Positions 24,318 through 35,370 of a stretch of 64,000 nt of DNA are shown here, piece by piece. The stretch's first letter is position 1. Every line of letters starts with the position of its first letter. Under the pieces are notes generated by a model that was not told the DNA's origin, did not search any database, and saw nothing but the letters and a program-made list of their open reading frames with translations. Source of the DNA: Quercus robur (taxonomy: Eukaryota; Streptophyta; Magnoliopsida; Fagales; Fagaceae); contig NC_065544.1 of assembly GCF_932294415.1 (NCBI RefSeq), positions 17,459,351-17,523,350 on the forward strand. The letters run 5' to 3'. A program made the position numbers and the translations under genes.

Positions 24318-24708
24318 CAACGTGCCCACCCATAGGAAAAAAAAAAATGAAAAAAAAAAAAAAAAAAAAAAAAAAAGAAAGAAAGCAATGTCCATGAAAA
24401 AAAAAGGAAAAAGAGGCAACGTGCCCAGCACACATACACACACACACCAAAAAAAAAAAAAAAAAAAAAAAAAGGGAAAGGAATTGAACATGGGCATTTT
24501 TGTCCATTAAGCAACCCCATTTTCTCCCTGTAGTTTTCTCTCCATTTTGGGGAGAAAACTTTTTGGTGGGTCCGGAGAGAAACACTCGGATCCCATCATT
24601 TATTTTCCTTCCTCTCCACCTAACCAAATACACTCAAAAAAGTTTTTCTTCCAATTTTCTCTCCAAAGTTTTCCATCCATCCTATTTCACCTCCAAACAA
24701 GCATACCC
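23875..24708. mobile_element. Tourist/PIF-Harbinger-like MITE
   Basis: The ends form an imperfect terminal inverted repeat: GGGTCTGTTTGG on the left and ccaaacaagcataccc on the right. They are flanked on both sides by TTA (23872-23874 and 24709-24711), the 3-bp target duplication typical of PIF/Harbinger elements. The outer parts are also imperfectly complementary (ggaaaagtggaaggatgg against ccatcc/ttttcc text). The middle, about 24070-24480, is purine-rich with long A runs and repeats a caacgtgccca-like motif four times. There is no transposase, so it is non-autonomous. Lysine-rich and phenylalanine-rich frames across it are artefacts of the A runs. Confidence 0.8.
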
Positions 24709-24711
24709 TTA

Positions 24712-24998
24712 AGGTGAGACAGTGTTTGTGGGGAAGATAGGATGACAATCCCTCTTTCTCACGATGCATCACATGGTTGTGTTGCTTGCACTGGCTATGC
24801 TCATGGTACTTGTGTGTGGGGTATGAGAAAGTGTGGAATCATCAACAATTATTGGGATTTCTAAAAATGTGATTGGTTATGTGAATTTTTTAAAACAATG
24901 ATGGTTTTTTTTATTACTATAAATGTAGTTCCTCTAAGCTTAAATTAAATAAAATCATGTTTTGAACCATAAAAAAGTTTAAGGAGTTTAGTTGCGCG
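24712..24998. other. Spacer between two MITEs, no gene seen
   Basis: Unremarkable sequence with no ORF, RNA gene or repeat that I recognise. Confidence 0.6.
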
Positions 24999-25002
24999 TT
25001 AA

Positions 25003-25397
25003 GAGCATTCGCATTAGCTTGTGCAAAAATTTCAGTTTATTTTGGCATAAGAACTTGCTTTTTTTATTTTACATACTCATTTTTCAAAACACCTCACATT
25101 AGATTGTTTATTTTAAACTATATTTTATTAAAATATCAATTTTCCTTAATATTTTTTAATTGTTTCTCTTTATTCACACACAGCAACCATTATCCACTCT
25201 AATCCTTTATTCTCGAGATACATAAAAAAATAATAAACAACTAAATGCAAAATGAATAGTGTTAGTGCATACATGGTTATTGTAGTAAACTTGTAAATTT
25301 ACATAATTATATATGAACTGATATAAGTCATTTTTAAGTAAAACTGTATAAATTCTACACATTCTTTTCTATTATACGTAGACTGATGTGAATGCTC
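25003..25397. mobile_element. ~395-bp MITE
   Basis: The terminal inverted repeats are GAGCATTCGCATTAG on the left and ctgatgtgaatgctc on the right. TTAA occurs immediately outside both ends (24999-25002 and 25398-25401). TTAA is self-complementary, so it may be a target duplication or part of the repeat. The interior is AT-rich and non-coding. Plant MITEs with GAGCATT-type ends are common; the superfamily is left open. Confidence 0.75.
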
Positions 25398-25401
25398 TTA
25401 A

Positions 25402-26009
25402 TGTGCTAGATGCCTCACGACGTTGGGCCATCATCAGTACAATAATTTTGATTATTCCTTGAAAATGTTTGTTACGCGATATAAATAATTGTCCAGTCTT
25501 GAGGATATTTGTCTCCTAATTATTTGGTGGCGCATACAACAAATGGTTATCTCAACAGTCTTTTAGCATATTGTTTAAAAATTCATTCTTGTACTTTTGT
25601 TTTTCATTTTTTAGACCGGATTTTATTTGACATTTTATATATAGATACAATAGGATTAGAATATATGATAACTGATTCATAATTATTGTTTTTTTATCGT
25701 TAAGTCAACATACTAATGATTTTTTTTTTTTTTTTTATAGGCGAGATTCATCCCTAAAATTTTTATAATTGGAATACATTATATAGCATATATATTCAAG
25801 AAAATAAGATTTATTTGTTAGAAAATTAGATATTGATCGAGATGGTTAGAAAAATAATTCACTAATTTTTCTATTACCAATCGATAGTTGATAGCTGAAT
25901 TTTATAACTTACTGAGAATGAGATTAAAAAATATATATCCATAATTTAACCCCTCTAACCCAAAACCAAAGCCCCAAAGCAAAACCATTTCTTCAACTAT
26001 TATAGGGAT
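25402..26009. other. AT-rich 5' region of the chaperonin pseudogene
   Basis: AT-rich non-coding sequence with a run of ~18 T near 25719-25736. It may include the old promoter of the chaperonin gene; I see no convincing TATA box. Confidence 0.4.
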
Positions 26010-27221
26010 ATGTCTGTTTCCTTCTCTTCCCTTCAGCTCTTCCGTCAAAAACCTCTCTTTTCTGTAAGTACTCTCTCTCTCTCTCTCTGTGTATGTCTTT
26101 CTCTTTGTATTATTTTGTGTTTGAAGTAATGGGTTATTGTTGCAGAGCCTTTATTGGAACCAAAGGGCAACTGGGTTGTGGAGAAGCACAAATTTTGTGA
26201 GGAGTATTGCTGTTAAGGCAGGCCCAAAGAGGGTATCTTTTGGTAAAGAATGCAGGGAGGCCTTGCAAGATGGGACTGATAAGCTGGCTGATGCTGTTTC
26301 TCTCACCTTAGGACCTAGAGGTATCTGGGTATTCTTCATTTCTGTTTGTTTTGATAGCTTTTTTAGGTTGCTACCATTATATACCGTCTCTTACTCTCTT
26401 TATGCTTTAGTTTTTGAGAACAAGAGGGATTATTTCATTTTCTATCTATGCTTATATTGGTGAAGGGATCAATGATAAGCCTACAGGTTAAAAAATATCT
26501 TGTCGGTGATTCTTGCTCTATCATTTGCAATGGATACATTAGTTTCAATTGGATGATTGTTATTTGGTAATAGTTTGCCAAGTTTAATTTGTTTTGTTTA
26601 TGTAGTGGTAATAGTAATGAGAAATGTGCTGGAGGCTACACATTAAATTGATTTCATCTATATCAGAGAAGTGAGCCAGCTAGAGATTTGACTTTGTCTT
26701 ATCAAGTTGTGAAATTTTTCAGTGCATGGTGTAGTTGAGCCACCGAACAAAATTAGGCTAATGGAAGATTGCAGTGCCACTTTGCAGGACTTCAATTTGC
26801 AAGTTCACTGCAAAGTTTATTTATTTCGCATTTGCGTGAGATTGTGGTTTAGCTTGCACTTCTAATGCGTAAATTCAATTTAGTCCATGAAGTTGTACTA
26901 AATTTTATTTATATTATCATTTTAATTTTTCTCTCCCCTTTTTTTCCCCCTAGGGAGGATGGTTGGGGGGGGTAAAGATGTGAGTTGTTCTAAGACTATA
27001 TGGAGTTTGAGAAAAATTCTATACCATTTGGGAAGAGTTCAGAATAGCAATGCTGCTTGAATTTATGTGTATTTGGTATTTTCTATCATAAAAATTTTCT
27101 TCACGAACATTTTGAATCTAGGACGAAATTGTATCATGAGATTCATTCTCACTGAATGGCAGAGTGTTTATTGGAGTAGGTGAATTTGAAATATTGAGAA
27201 TTGTTGCATGTTTCTTTTTGT

Positions 27222-27223
<2 letters not shown>

Positions 27224-27252
<29 letters not shown>

Positions 27253-27285
27253 GTGGGTGGGGGTGGGGGGGGGGGGGGGGGGGGG
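27224..27285 (+). repeat. Compound poly-T/poly-G tract
   Basis: About 29 T are followed by gtgggtgggggt and a run of about 21 G, inside the long intron of the chaperonin pseudogene. The G-rich half could form a quadruplex. Assembly length is unreliable in such tracts. Confidence 0.85.
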
Positions 27286-28020
27286 AATTGCCATCCCTGT
27301 GAAGGTTAGGAAGCAAAATGAAACAGGTTCATCCTGGTTTTTGCACATTGCAGCTGAATATTAACGAGATCAAGTTCATATACTTGAACTGTAGCTGTTA
27401 TGGGACTTGCAACTTGCAAATTGGGGTCTGTCAATGTTAAGACTTAAGGATATTATTTAAGGGCCTTGGTCAAAAAAAAAAAAAAAAAACTATATTCTTC
27501 TCAAGTGAGCTAGATGGTGGATTGAGATTATTTGCAAATGCTTCTAACACCATAATTATAAGGAAGAACCCCAAAAAATGCCATTAATTGTGTTGCTTGT
27601 GTTAATGCCATTGATGGGGACTGGTTGAAGCCTAAAATAGTAAGATTGTAGGTATGAGGTCTTGGTTTTTCATGGTTTCAATGGCATGTCTATTAAAAAT
27701 AATAATAATAGCAAAGTAAAAAAGGCTGTTGAAGGGGAAGCTAGCTCTGTTCATCATGAATATGGCATAAGATCAGTTGAAGCCTTGAAGGCTTGTAACT
27801 GAAGCTTTTCTTGAAGAGATATTAATTTATTTATGAAGAGATATTTATTTGCTTATTTTCTTAATAAGCTTCAGTCAGCTAGGGTGGCCTCACTTTGGCT
27901 ATGTAAAATAGTTATGCTTGAGAACTTCTATTTTTCAATTTATGGGGTTGGCTCTGTTACGGCATAAGCCTTTATGACTTTTCTGACATTTTAAAAAAGC
28001 TATAATATGCTAGATATAAC

Positions 28021-28950
28021 CATAGTTGTCAGTATCGTACGATACGTATCATATCGTGTGTAAAAAGTTCTGTATCGTAAATGCTCATGAATCGTACGAT
28101 ACAGTGTGTATCGTATGAATCGTATCATATCGTAAAATCATATGTATCATATGATATATAGACAAATGCTTTAAAATGATATTTTTTGGTTAAAATTTAT
28201 ACTTTTATTTGAATCTAACAAGTTTTTAGACTTGTTTTAAACATAAAATCATTAGGGTACTTAATTTAACCTATTTAAGTAACATATTCATAAGTTTCTT
28301 TCCCTCTCTTTCTTTTACAAAATTTGGACTACAGAGTATACACTTACACTTCACTTTAATATTTACAAATTTATTTTCTATACTATGAATAAGATATTAA
28401 TTGAAAATATAATTTTTTTTCTCATTATTGTTATAAGTCCAAAAAACTAGAATGCCAAGAAGAAATTTTTTTTTAATTATTAAAATAAAAAGAACAAGAA
28501 AAGATAGTAAATGTTAATGACGATGAAGAAAATGTCAATGAAGAAATAAATCTGCAAAATAATAAACGTGATGATAGCATTGACTTAGACGGGGTTGATT
28601 AGCTAATATGATGAATATGATAAAATAAATTAATTTTTGGTTCATTTGTAATATATTATAACTTTTAAATTTAAGCAATTTGAATGTATATGTTATAAAC
28701 ACATGCTAGTTTGATTTATTTAGTTAGCTTGTTAAATATTATTGCATAAGTGATGAATAAATTACTCATTAGCTGAATATATTCAAAATTTATAATGAAT
28801 ATACCCTTTATATATGTATATCTATAATTTTTTATAGATTTTATTAAGTGTTTGTGTATTTTACGATACACGATACGATAAGATACACGATACACGATAT
28901 AAAAAAATCAAAAATCGATTCACGATACGATTCACGTTTTGACAACTATG
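28021..28950. mobile_element. Non-autonomous hAT element in the chaperonin intron
   Basis: The element starts CATAGTTGTCA and ends TGACAACTATG, an 11-bp perfect terminal inverted repeat. It is flanked by GATATAAC (28013-28020) and GATGTAAC (28951-28958), an 8-bp target duplication with one mismatch, diagnostic of the hAT superfamily. The subterminal ~120 bp on each side are packed with tatcgtacgatac-type palindromic motifs, typical of hAT transposase-binding regions. Near 28510-28602 a short frame ending ...DDSIDLDGVD then stop looks like the acidic C-terminal tail of a hAT transposase. The element may therefore be an internally deleted copy of an autonomous one. Its length of ~930 bp is too short for transposase. 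Confidence 0.88.
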
Positions 28951-29548
28951 GATGTAACACATACTGAAATACTCAGAAGAGAATATAAGTATTTTTAAAT
29001 CAAATTATTAAATTTTATGCTGCTAATTTGATAGAGGTATTGATTTTAAGTGAAAATATGCAGGCCATAATGTTATTCTTTTCGAGTCTGGATCGCTTAA
29101 AGTAATTAATGATGGCGTTACAATTGCTTGATCCATGGAGCTTTCAGATGCAATTGAGAATGCAGGAGCAATGCTAATCCAAGAGGTCATTCATGGTTGC
29201 TAGATAATTCTCTCCCTTGTTGTTGTATTGATGTTTTTTGAGACAAAAGCAATCATAGATATGTAAATCTTCATATCCTGCTTGCAGGTTGCAACCAAAA
29301 TGAATGATTTGGCTGGTGATGGTACAACTACTGCAATTGTTTTGGCTCAAGCAATGATCAAATCTGGGATGCTGGCAGTTGCTTTTGGGGCTAACCTGGT
29401 TTCTTTGAATAAAGGAATGAATAAGACTGTGAAAGAATTGGTCAAGGTCTTGAAGAAGAAAAGTGTGCTAGTAAGAGGAAGAGATGATATAAAAGGTATT
29501 TAGAGCATGTCCTGTGAGTTACCATCAAAAGCAAAAGAGAAAAGCGCT

Positions 29549-31611
29549 TCAAGTTTTGGCCTCGTCCCCTCCAGCTGCTCCATTAGAAGCACCCTCAGGA
29601 TCAGCAATATCGTCCTTTGGAGCATTCTCTTCGAGAGCAGCAGTAGCTTGGGCGGCCTCGTCAACCTCCATCTCCTTGTCCACTTCCTCGAAGTCCAAAT
29701 CCTCCAAGTTTACTCCTGAGGGATGCTTGACCAAATACCGCCTGAGGAGTTTGAAGCCTTTGTAATACCAACTACAGAGCATGGTGTTGTACTCTTCAGT
29801 CAATTGAAAAGCTTGAACAGCCTTGGCAGCCATGGATTTAACCTTCTGGTTCGCAACCTGAAACTATTTGTCTTCTTTCACCATCAGCTGCTTCTCGACC
29901 TTAAGCTTGTTAGCCAAAGCCTTGGCCTTCTCCTTGGCTAAGTTGGCTTTGTCCATGGCAGTAATGAGATCCCTCCTCAACTTCGTGTTCTTAGCCTCCA
30001 AAGCCTCTACCTGGGACCCTGCCACCACTGCCTTCTCCTCATGACTCAGGTACTTAGAAGTTATGTAGATTGTCTCTCCCAGCACTTGAAAATTATAAGA
30101 AGACAAGAGTTATAAGCATCAAGAACCATCCCACTTCATGAGTTACACAACCAAATGAAAAGGAGCCTCACCTGGACGAGCTTGTGAATATGGCGGTTCA
30201 CAACCTCGTGAAAAGGGACGCTAGAAAGCACCTTGAGGTCCTCGACAGTGACAGCAGAATGGGCCCTCACCAAGGCAAGGCCAACATCATCCCAAATGCT
30301 GGATATCTGGGAGGCTACCTTCTCCTTCCCTTTTGCCAACGTCCTCTACCTCTTTGGATAAGGACTAAGCTCTTCCAATGAAGTAGTAGGGGAGACCATC
30401 TTCATGGCCTTGGGGACGAAGGTGGCCAGAGTAATCGGGGTCCCCTTCTCAACAACCTGCACCACCTTCTTCCCCAGGCTGGAAAGAGGCTCATTCTTAG
30501 AAGGAGGGCTTCGGACCAAGGAAATGACGAGCTAAAGTTTGAGGATCGACAAGGTTGTCAAAATCGTCGATTGTTTTCGCATACTCAGTGGCCGCCTGGA
30601 CACACTCCTTGTATCTACTCTTGAGCTTGGGATGCTCCTTAACTGCAAATACACAACAAGCAAAGGTTAATGACGAATCAAATTGAAAAGAGAAAGAACT
30701 GTTAAGAAATAAGCAAAGGACGACGCACCTAGCCTTAGAGACCACCACCGACGAAGCAATCTAAGAACCTTACCCTATAAGTCTTCAGAAAGAGTCTCCC
30801 ATCCATCTCTAGACACGAAGAAGTATCTGGATTTCCAATACCAAAAAGACAAAGGAAGATCCATGATAATCTTCGCCTTCTTAACCTGGGGCACAAGCCT
30901 GTAGTACATATACTCCTTAGACTCCTTCAAACGATATAGGTGAACAAAGTCGTCTAACCTGATCATGTTACCTTCAGTGATGACCATCCAAATCTCCATA
31001 CAACTAATCACTATCCTCCATGAGTTTGACATAAGTTGCCCTGGAGCAATGTTGAAGTGGTTCAAGAGTTCCATGATGAACGGATGGACGAGGAATCTAA
31101 GGCCATACTGGAAAGCAGCATCATAGAAGCACACTTCCCTAGGCGAAAAAGTATAAGCCTTTTCCCCTTCATGAGGAAGTCAAATCCTGACCTCCTCAAG
31201 GAATTGAAATCTATCCCTAAACCTAAAAAGGGTATCAGTGTCTAAGGCACACTCCTCCTTAAGGGCGTGGAAAGGCCTATTCTCCCTTTGTCTAGACGAT
31301 GAAGGGCCAAACGTAGCGATATCTCCCTCCGCCTCGATAGGGTAATCACTAGATGACAATCCCATCTCAAGCTCACTAGACCTCACCTCAGATACCCCTT
31401 CTCTTTCACCTACCATCTCCCTAAACCAATTCAAAGACTGATGTAGCAAAGGATACAAATCAGCTAACATAAAACCTAAACCACTATTCCTAGACACAAA
31501 ACCTTCAATTGGGGGGCAACTAGCACTGGAAGAACCCAAAGATGCTCCTAAGCAAGCAAAAAAGAAAGAAACATATGGATAAAGCTTTCTAATCTTAGAA
31601 TTTTGGACCAT
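29549..31611 (-). pseudogene. Antisense ORF of Ty3 fragment B, intron-containing, broken
   Basis: Read on the minus strand from ATG at 31609-31611: MVQNSKIRKLYPYVSFFFA, then MGLSSSDYPIE, FRDRFQFLEE, a TGA at 31180-31182 (an Arg in copy A, so a CGA-to-TGA-type change), EVCFYDAAFQYG, SWRIVISCMEIW and YWKSRYFFVS. An intron is visible with donor GTGCGTCG near 30730 and acceptor tttgcag near 30643. Another lies between LVQ near 30178 and the exon starting near 30087. The downstream exon is a coiled-coil-like stretch, broken by a TAG at 29864-29866, then the YKGFKLLRRYLVKHP block and an acidic tail. The order and intron positions equal those of copy A. The function is unknown to me. Confidence 0.7.
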
Positions 31612-32051
31612 GAAATTAGTACAGAGTCTTAAGTTGAAAAGGAAAGGTAGAAAAAACTTCGCTGTAAAAAGGAAAGGTAAAAGAAAGAGAAATCATACCT
31701 CCGAAATGGAAAAACCAAGCTTAGAAACGAAAAAGTTGCTAGAGTTCAAGGAGCTTGGAGAGGAAGAGTTCAGAGCAACAACGGCGAGAGAGAGAAGGAG
31801 AGGAACAACTAAGTAGTTTAAAAGCTAGGCTTGGAAGACTGAAAATCTACAGGAAACCCAAAAGTCCCTCGAATAAAACATTGCTATCCACCACTCAGAG
31901 TGCACCACGTGGCCACGACACGTATGGCGCTACCACTCTGCATTAAATGTAGACACAACAAAAATCTCAAGAGTCACATCTGAACAAATAACCTTTCATA
32001 TTCTCAAGATCGTCATCACACGCAAGGACGATCTCAGAATAGGGGGGCTAC

Positions 32052-32498
32052 TGATAGATCGAGTAATTACTCTCGTCCTGAAGAGCCAGCCTAGATGAGG
32101 ATAGAGCGCCATAAAAACATCTATTCAATGCCCCGACGGTTACATATCAGTGATGAGACTGTTGGAACCTCCATTAAGGCTGAATTAAGTAGGCCTGAGG
32201 CATTACCAAAAAGCTTTCAAGTCACCATTTAAGAAGGACAACGGCTAGTAAGAAGAGTCTATTTATAGGACCTACCAAGTCCCAGACAAGGTAGATACAC
32301 ACTAATCATTTTTTACTCTTGTTACCAAATTCTCTCTATTTTTTGAGCTCCATTTATTGACTTTATCATCAGAGACTCCATGGCCAGCACCACACCGATG
32401 ACCACCTAAGAGGATTTCCCTTTTTCACTCACCCCGTAGGAACTTGGTTGAGCTCATATTAGAAACCCTCTGGACTATTGACGATCTTAGCATTGTCA
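32052..32498 (+). mobile_element. LTR of Ty3 fragment B
   Basis: This starts TGATAGATCGAG after the purine tract aggggggcta and ends gcattgtca, 447 bp. The segment gtctatttataggacc near 32260 supplies a TATA-like box. Blocks shared with the LTR of fragment A support the assignment. No duplication can be tested because the other end of the element is lost. Confidence 0.65.
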
Positions 32499-32689
32499 AT
32501 ATATATAAAATATATTTATATTAGAAAAAAAATTGGGGGCATTGCCTTTAAAGTCAATGACTAGCTACGTCCCTGGTCTCAACATTTGTATTTATCGTTT
32601 ACTTGAATATTACTGCAAACGTGAAATTATAGCTTGAGTTATTTTGTATCGTGGAACCTATTATCGTCTCTATGTCTGTAGCCACGCAA

Positions 32690-32948
32690 AAGACATGCAC
32701 AAAAAAAGAAGAAAAATGCTTGAAAAACATAGTGTCGGTGGGTGACTCTCAGAACATTTTGGGAGGTGAAAGAGGAACTTGGTTTAAAAATAGAGCAGTT
32801 GGCTTAAACCTTAAGGGATGCCTCTTGTCCTTCAATCACTAACATGAATGAAAGAGCTTATGCGTTTATATGTACTGGAATTTACAACTGAACTGAAGCA
32901 CCTACTCTGAAGTCTGAACCTTCCTGAATGGATTTTTTTTTTTTTTTT

Positions 32949-32979
<31 letters not shown>

Positions 32980-33500
32980 GCTAATTAATTGCCTTCTCAC
33001 AATATTTTCTTTTCAGCTTATAAACTTGAATTTTCCTACCACTCAGAACCTCATAAAAATCAAGGTTTGCCTCAACATTAATGTTGGAAAAGAAAGGAAA
33101 AATATAACCTAATTTTCATCATAGGAGTCAGAACAACTAGATCAAGTTAACGACCAAAAAAAAAAAAAACCAAACACATTGGTAATAACATTCCTTATGA
33201 GTTCCAGTCTCTTTTTTATTTTTTCAAATGTTAAGTCATTAATTCACTCTCTTGAATTTCTTTTTCATCCACCTTTAATTAGTATCTTGCATTAATCACA
33301 ACCATAAAGCTTTATAACGATATAGTCGGTTGTTGTATACTTGTATGTCTTTTTCTGACCTCTAGAAGTACGTGAACAACACTTGTGGCAAGAAAATTGT
33401 GGTCGATATGGAACTTGGAAGAGATTTTTTTTTTTTTTGTGACTAAAATCAAAATGAACAAACATATAACCGAGTCAGCTCCTCCCCTTTTCTCTTCCAT
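32690..33500 (+). repeat. Diverged copy of the local repeat family
   Basis: The sequence follows the same order as 615-1615: gggtgactctcagaacattt, a gcagttggcttaa block, gatgcctcttgtccttcaa, catgaatgaaagagctta, tggaaaagaaaggaaaa, gtggtcgatatggaacttgg and aatgaacaaacatata. It lacks the copia LTR segment. A T26-G22 tract interrupts it. Confidence 0.8.
32933..32980 (+). repeat. Compound T26-G22 tract
   Basis: An uninterrupted run of 26 T is directly followed by 22 G, inside the local repeat at a site where the copy at 710-725 has only a T run (gatttttttttttcc). The G run therefore appears to be a local addition. The exact length depends on the assembly. Confidence 0.85.
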
Positions 33501-33519
33501 ATTTGAGATAAGAGTCATT

Positions 33520-34521
33520 ATTTTCTCTTTTCTGATTTTATCTTAATGATATAAGTGAAGATGTTTTACCTAAATCCATATTAATTTAAGTTATCACTGG
33601 ATTTTGGATGCATCGACTTTTATATCTTTATTTTTGAGATGCAAGTAAGTGGTTTGTCTTGGTCATATATATCTTCTCATTTTATCCAAAGTAACAAGGA
33701 ATTGGTGTGATTTCTATTTTGCATATGTGCTTAATGACTTATTAACGATCAATTCTCATGTGTTTTATATTTTTGAAAGCAAAGAGTTCGATTAAACACT
33801 TGGCTTCATTTATTGATTAATAGTGGTTTTAGGATTTTTTTTTTTCTAAGGGGGCCAGTAAAAAAATGAATCTTAGGTTAGAGATATATAAATTTTACAG
33901 TTTATGTGGTTTTCTTATTACAATTTTTTCTATAGCATGTACTAGCAAGAGAATAAAAAATAAACTACAAGTTCATTAAACATATTGTTTCCTAACACAA
34001 TGAATATGCTGATTATTGTTACTAAAAACTAAATTAATTATATTGGTTTAGGACAATTATATGTTTACATTGTACTATCAATGTAAGATTTACATTGCAG
34101 ATTAAATTAATGTGTACAATGTTATACGTATTTGTTTAGAGGCAATGTAAATCTTACATTGAAAATACAATGTAAATTAAGAATTCTTCATTAGTTTATT
34201 TCAAATTTGTTAAGTTTTAAATGAATTTTTTCTAAGTTTTGAGAGGAACAAATTTCTACTTTTATTGTTAGGCTTACTATTTTTTATCTCCTAGATTTTA
34301 GATAAAATTGATTTGTTGTTAGAATTTTTATTTTGTGTTTAAAAGACCAAAATATTATTTAGAGGATCATAGAATTTAAGCTTATTCCAGCTAGGTTTAA
34401 AAAACAAAATTTAATGAGAGGGTGTTAAAATTTTTATTTTATGAGGGTAAAATAAAAGTAAATAAATAAATTATATATTATAAAAAAATAAAAAATAAAA
34501 ACAATTGTCAGTTTAGGGGTT
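33520..34521. other. AT-rich region, no gene seen
   Basis: Contains an aagggggccagt motif near 33850 and AT-rich text like degraded plant transposon ends, but no borders could be fixed. The segments acattgtact and aatgtaagatttacattg near 34070-34170 form short palindromic text. Confidence 0.4.
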
Positions 34522-34847
34522 CATTTGAACCCGTAGACTATATATACATAGCTCTGCCCATCCAATCATATCGATCGATCTCTAAGTGTCAATGTAATAT
34601 TTTACGTTATTGCGAATCCTTAGTGCGGTGGTCATTTTACAAGAATTAGTGCTTGTAGGGTACGGAAGGAAAAGGCAAAAGTGTCATTTGAACTCCTAGA
34701 CTATATATACATAGCTCTGCCCATCCAATCATATCGATCAGTCTCTAAGTGTCAATGTAATGTGCTACGCTATTGTGAATCTTTGGTACAATGGTCACTT
34801 CACAAGTATAAGTACTTATAGGGTGTGGGAGGTAAAGGCAAAAGTTT
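34522..34847 (+). repeat. Tandem duplication, 163-bp unit
   Basis: The copy from 34522 (catttgaacccgtagactat) is repeated from 34685 (catttgaactcctagactat), with gctctgcccatccaatcata in both. Scattered differences show it is not recent. No coding role is apparent. Confidence 0.85.
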
Positions 34848-34881
34848 TAGTCTCTAGAAGTGAGTTTCACACCAAGGAAGA

Positions 34882-34981
34882 GGAAATCCTACTGTATGGC
34901 CGGTATGACCGTTATGTACCATACCAATACATGCACCGATACTGAAACTCCAACGTTTCGTACTAGTTTAAATACCGGCTG

Positions 34982-35042
<61 letters not shown>

Positions 35043-35232
35043 TTTTTTGTTGTAATTTTTGAATTTTTGTAAGGGCAGAGTAATAACTTATTTGTTTTTT
35101 TAGTATGAAATGAACAATTAAGCTTTTTGTTTTTTATATTGTATTTTTTTTTCTATTTCTTTTAGTTGATGCGAAAGTCTAAAACCATAAATAAATTGTT
35201 CTTAATTGAGGTAATATTTTATGGTAAACTTT

Positions 35233-35268
<36 letters not shown>

Positions 35269-35347
35269 ACAGTAAACCCAAAACGGTATACTGGTACTGA
35301 TCGGTACTGAAATATATCATTTCATTGGTCAAACCAGTACAATCTCC
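34882..35347. mobile_element. Possible small inverted-repeat element with poly-A core
   Basis: Both ends are rich in ggta/tacc text in inverted orientation: actgtatggccggtatgacc on the left against ggtcaaaccagtacaatctc on the right. The middle holds 59 consecutive A (34982-35040) and an AT dinucleotide run (about 35238-35275). The inverted ends are imperfect and no target duplication is clear. Confidence 0.4.
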
Positions 35348-35370
35348 GATATGAGATTGACTCTCTTGCT

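Larger units (their letters stand above)
26010..29495 (+). pseudogene. CPN60A2: Plastid chaperonin-60 alpha-2-like gene, truncated
   Basis: Four exons can be placed: 26010-26063 (MSVSFSSLQLF..., donor gtaagt), 26146-26320, 29064-29185 and 29288-29495, all with GT-AG borders. Exon 2 has the chaperonin start KRVSFGKECREALQ...LADAVSLTLGPRG. Exon 3 has VINDGVTIA. Exon 4 has [16 protein letters not shown], containing the ATP-binding GDGTTT motif, and ends GRDDIKG. The wording (VRSIAVKAGPKR, ATKMN) fits the alpha-2 plastid paralogue better than alpha-1 or beta. The gene is dead: a TGA at 29129-29131 replaces the Arg expected after TIA, a CGA-to-TGA-type change. The remaining ~75% of the ~580-residue family is absent, because a Ty3 fragment begins within ~10 bp of the last donor. 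Exons 2 and 3 are separated by a 2.7-kb intron holding a hAT element. Confidence 0.85.
29505..32498 (+). mobile_element. Ty3-type retrotransposon fragment B, 3' part
   Basis: This is a relative of fragment A in opposite orientation. It carries an ORF on the minus strand (29549-31611), then a purine tract aggggggcta at 32041-32050, then a TG...CA LTR (32052-32498). The tract-LTR order puts element sense on the plus strand, so the ORF is again antisense. The left end abuts the splice donor of the chaperonin exon at 29495. No pol or 5' LTR is present, so the copy is truncated. Confidence 0.62.

Noticed and set aside
24128..24633. Lysine-rich and phenylalanine-rich ORFs on both strands
   Set aside because: They are direct translations of long A/T runs inside a MITE; there is no domain.
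31610..31946. Plus-strand basic ORFs
   Set aside because: They overlap the leader of the antisense ORF of Ty3 fragment B in the wrong direction and show only Lys/Arg-rich purine text.
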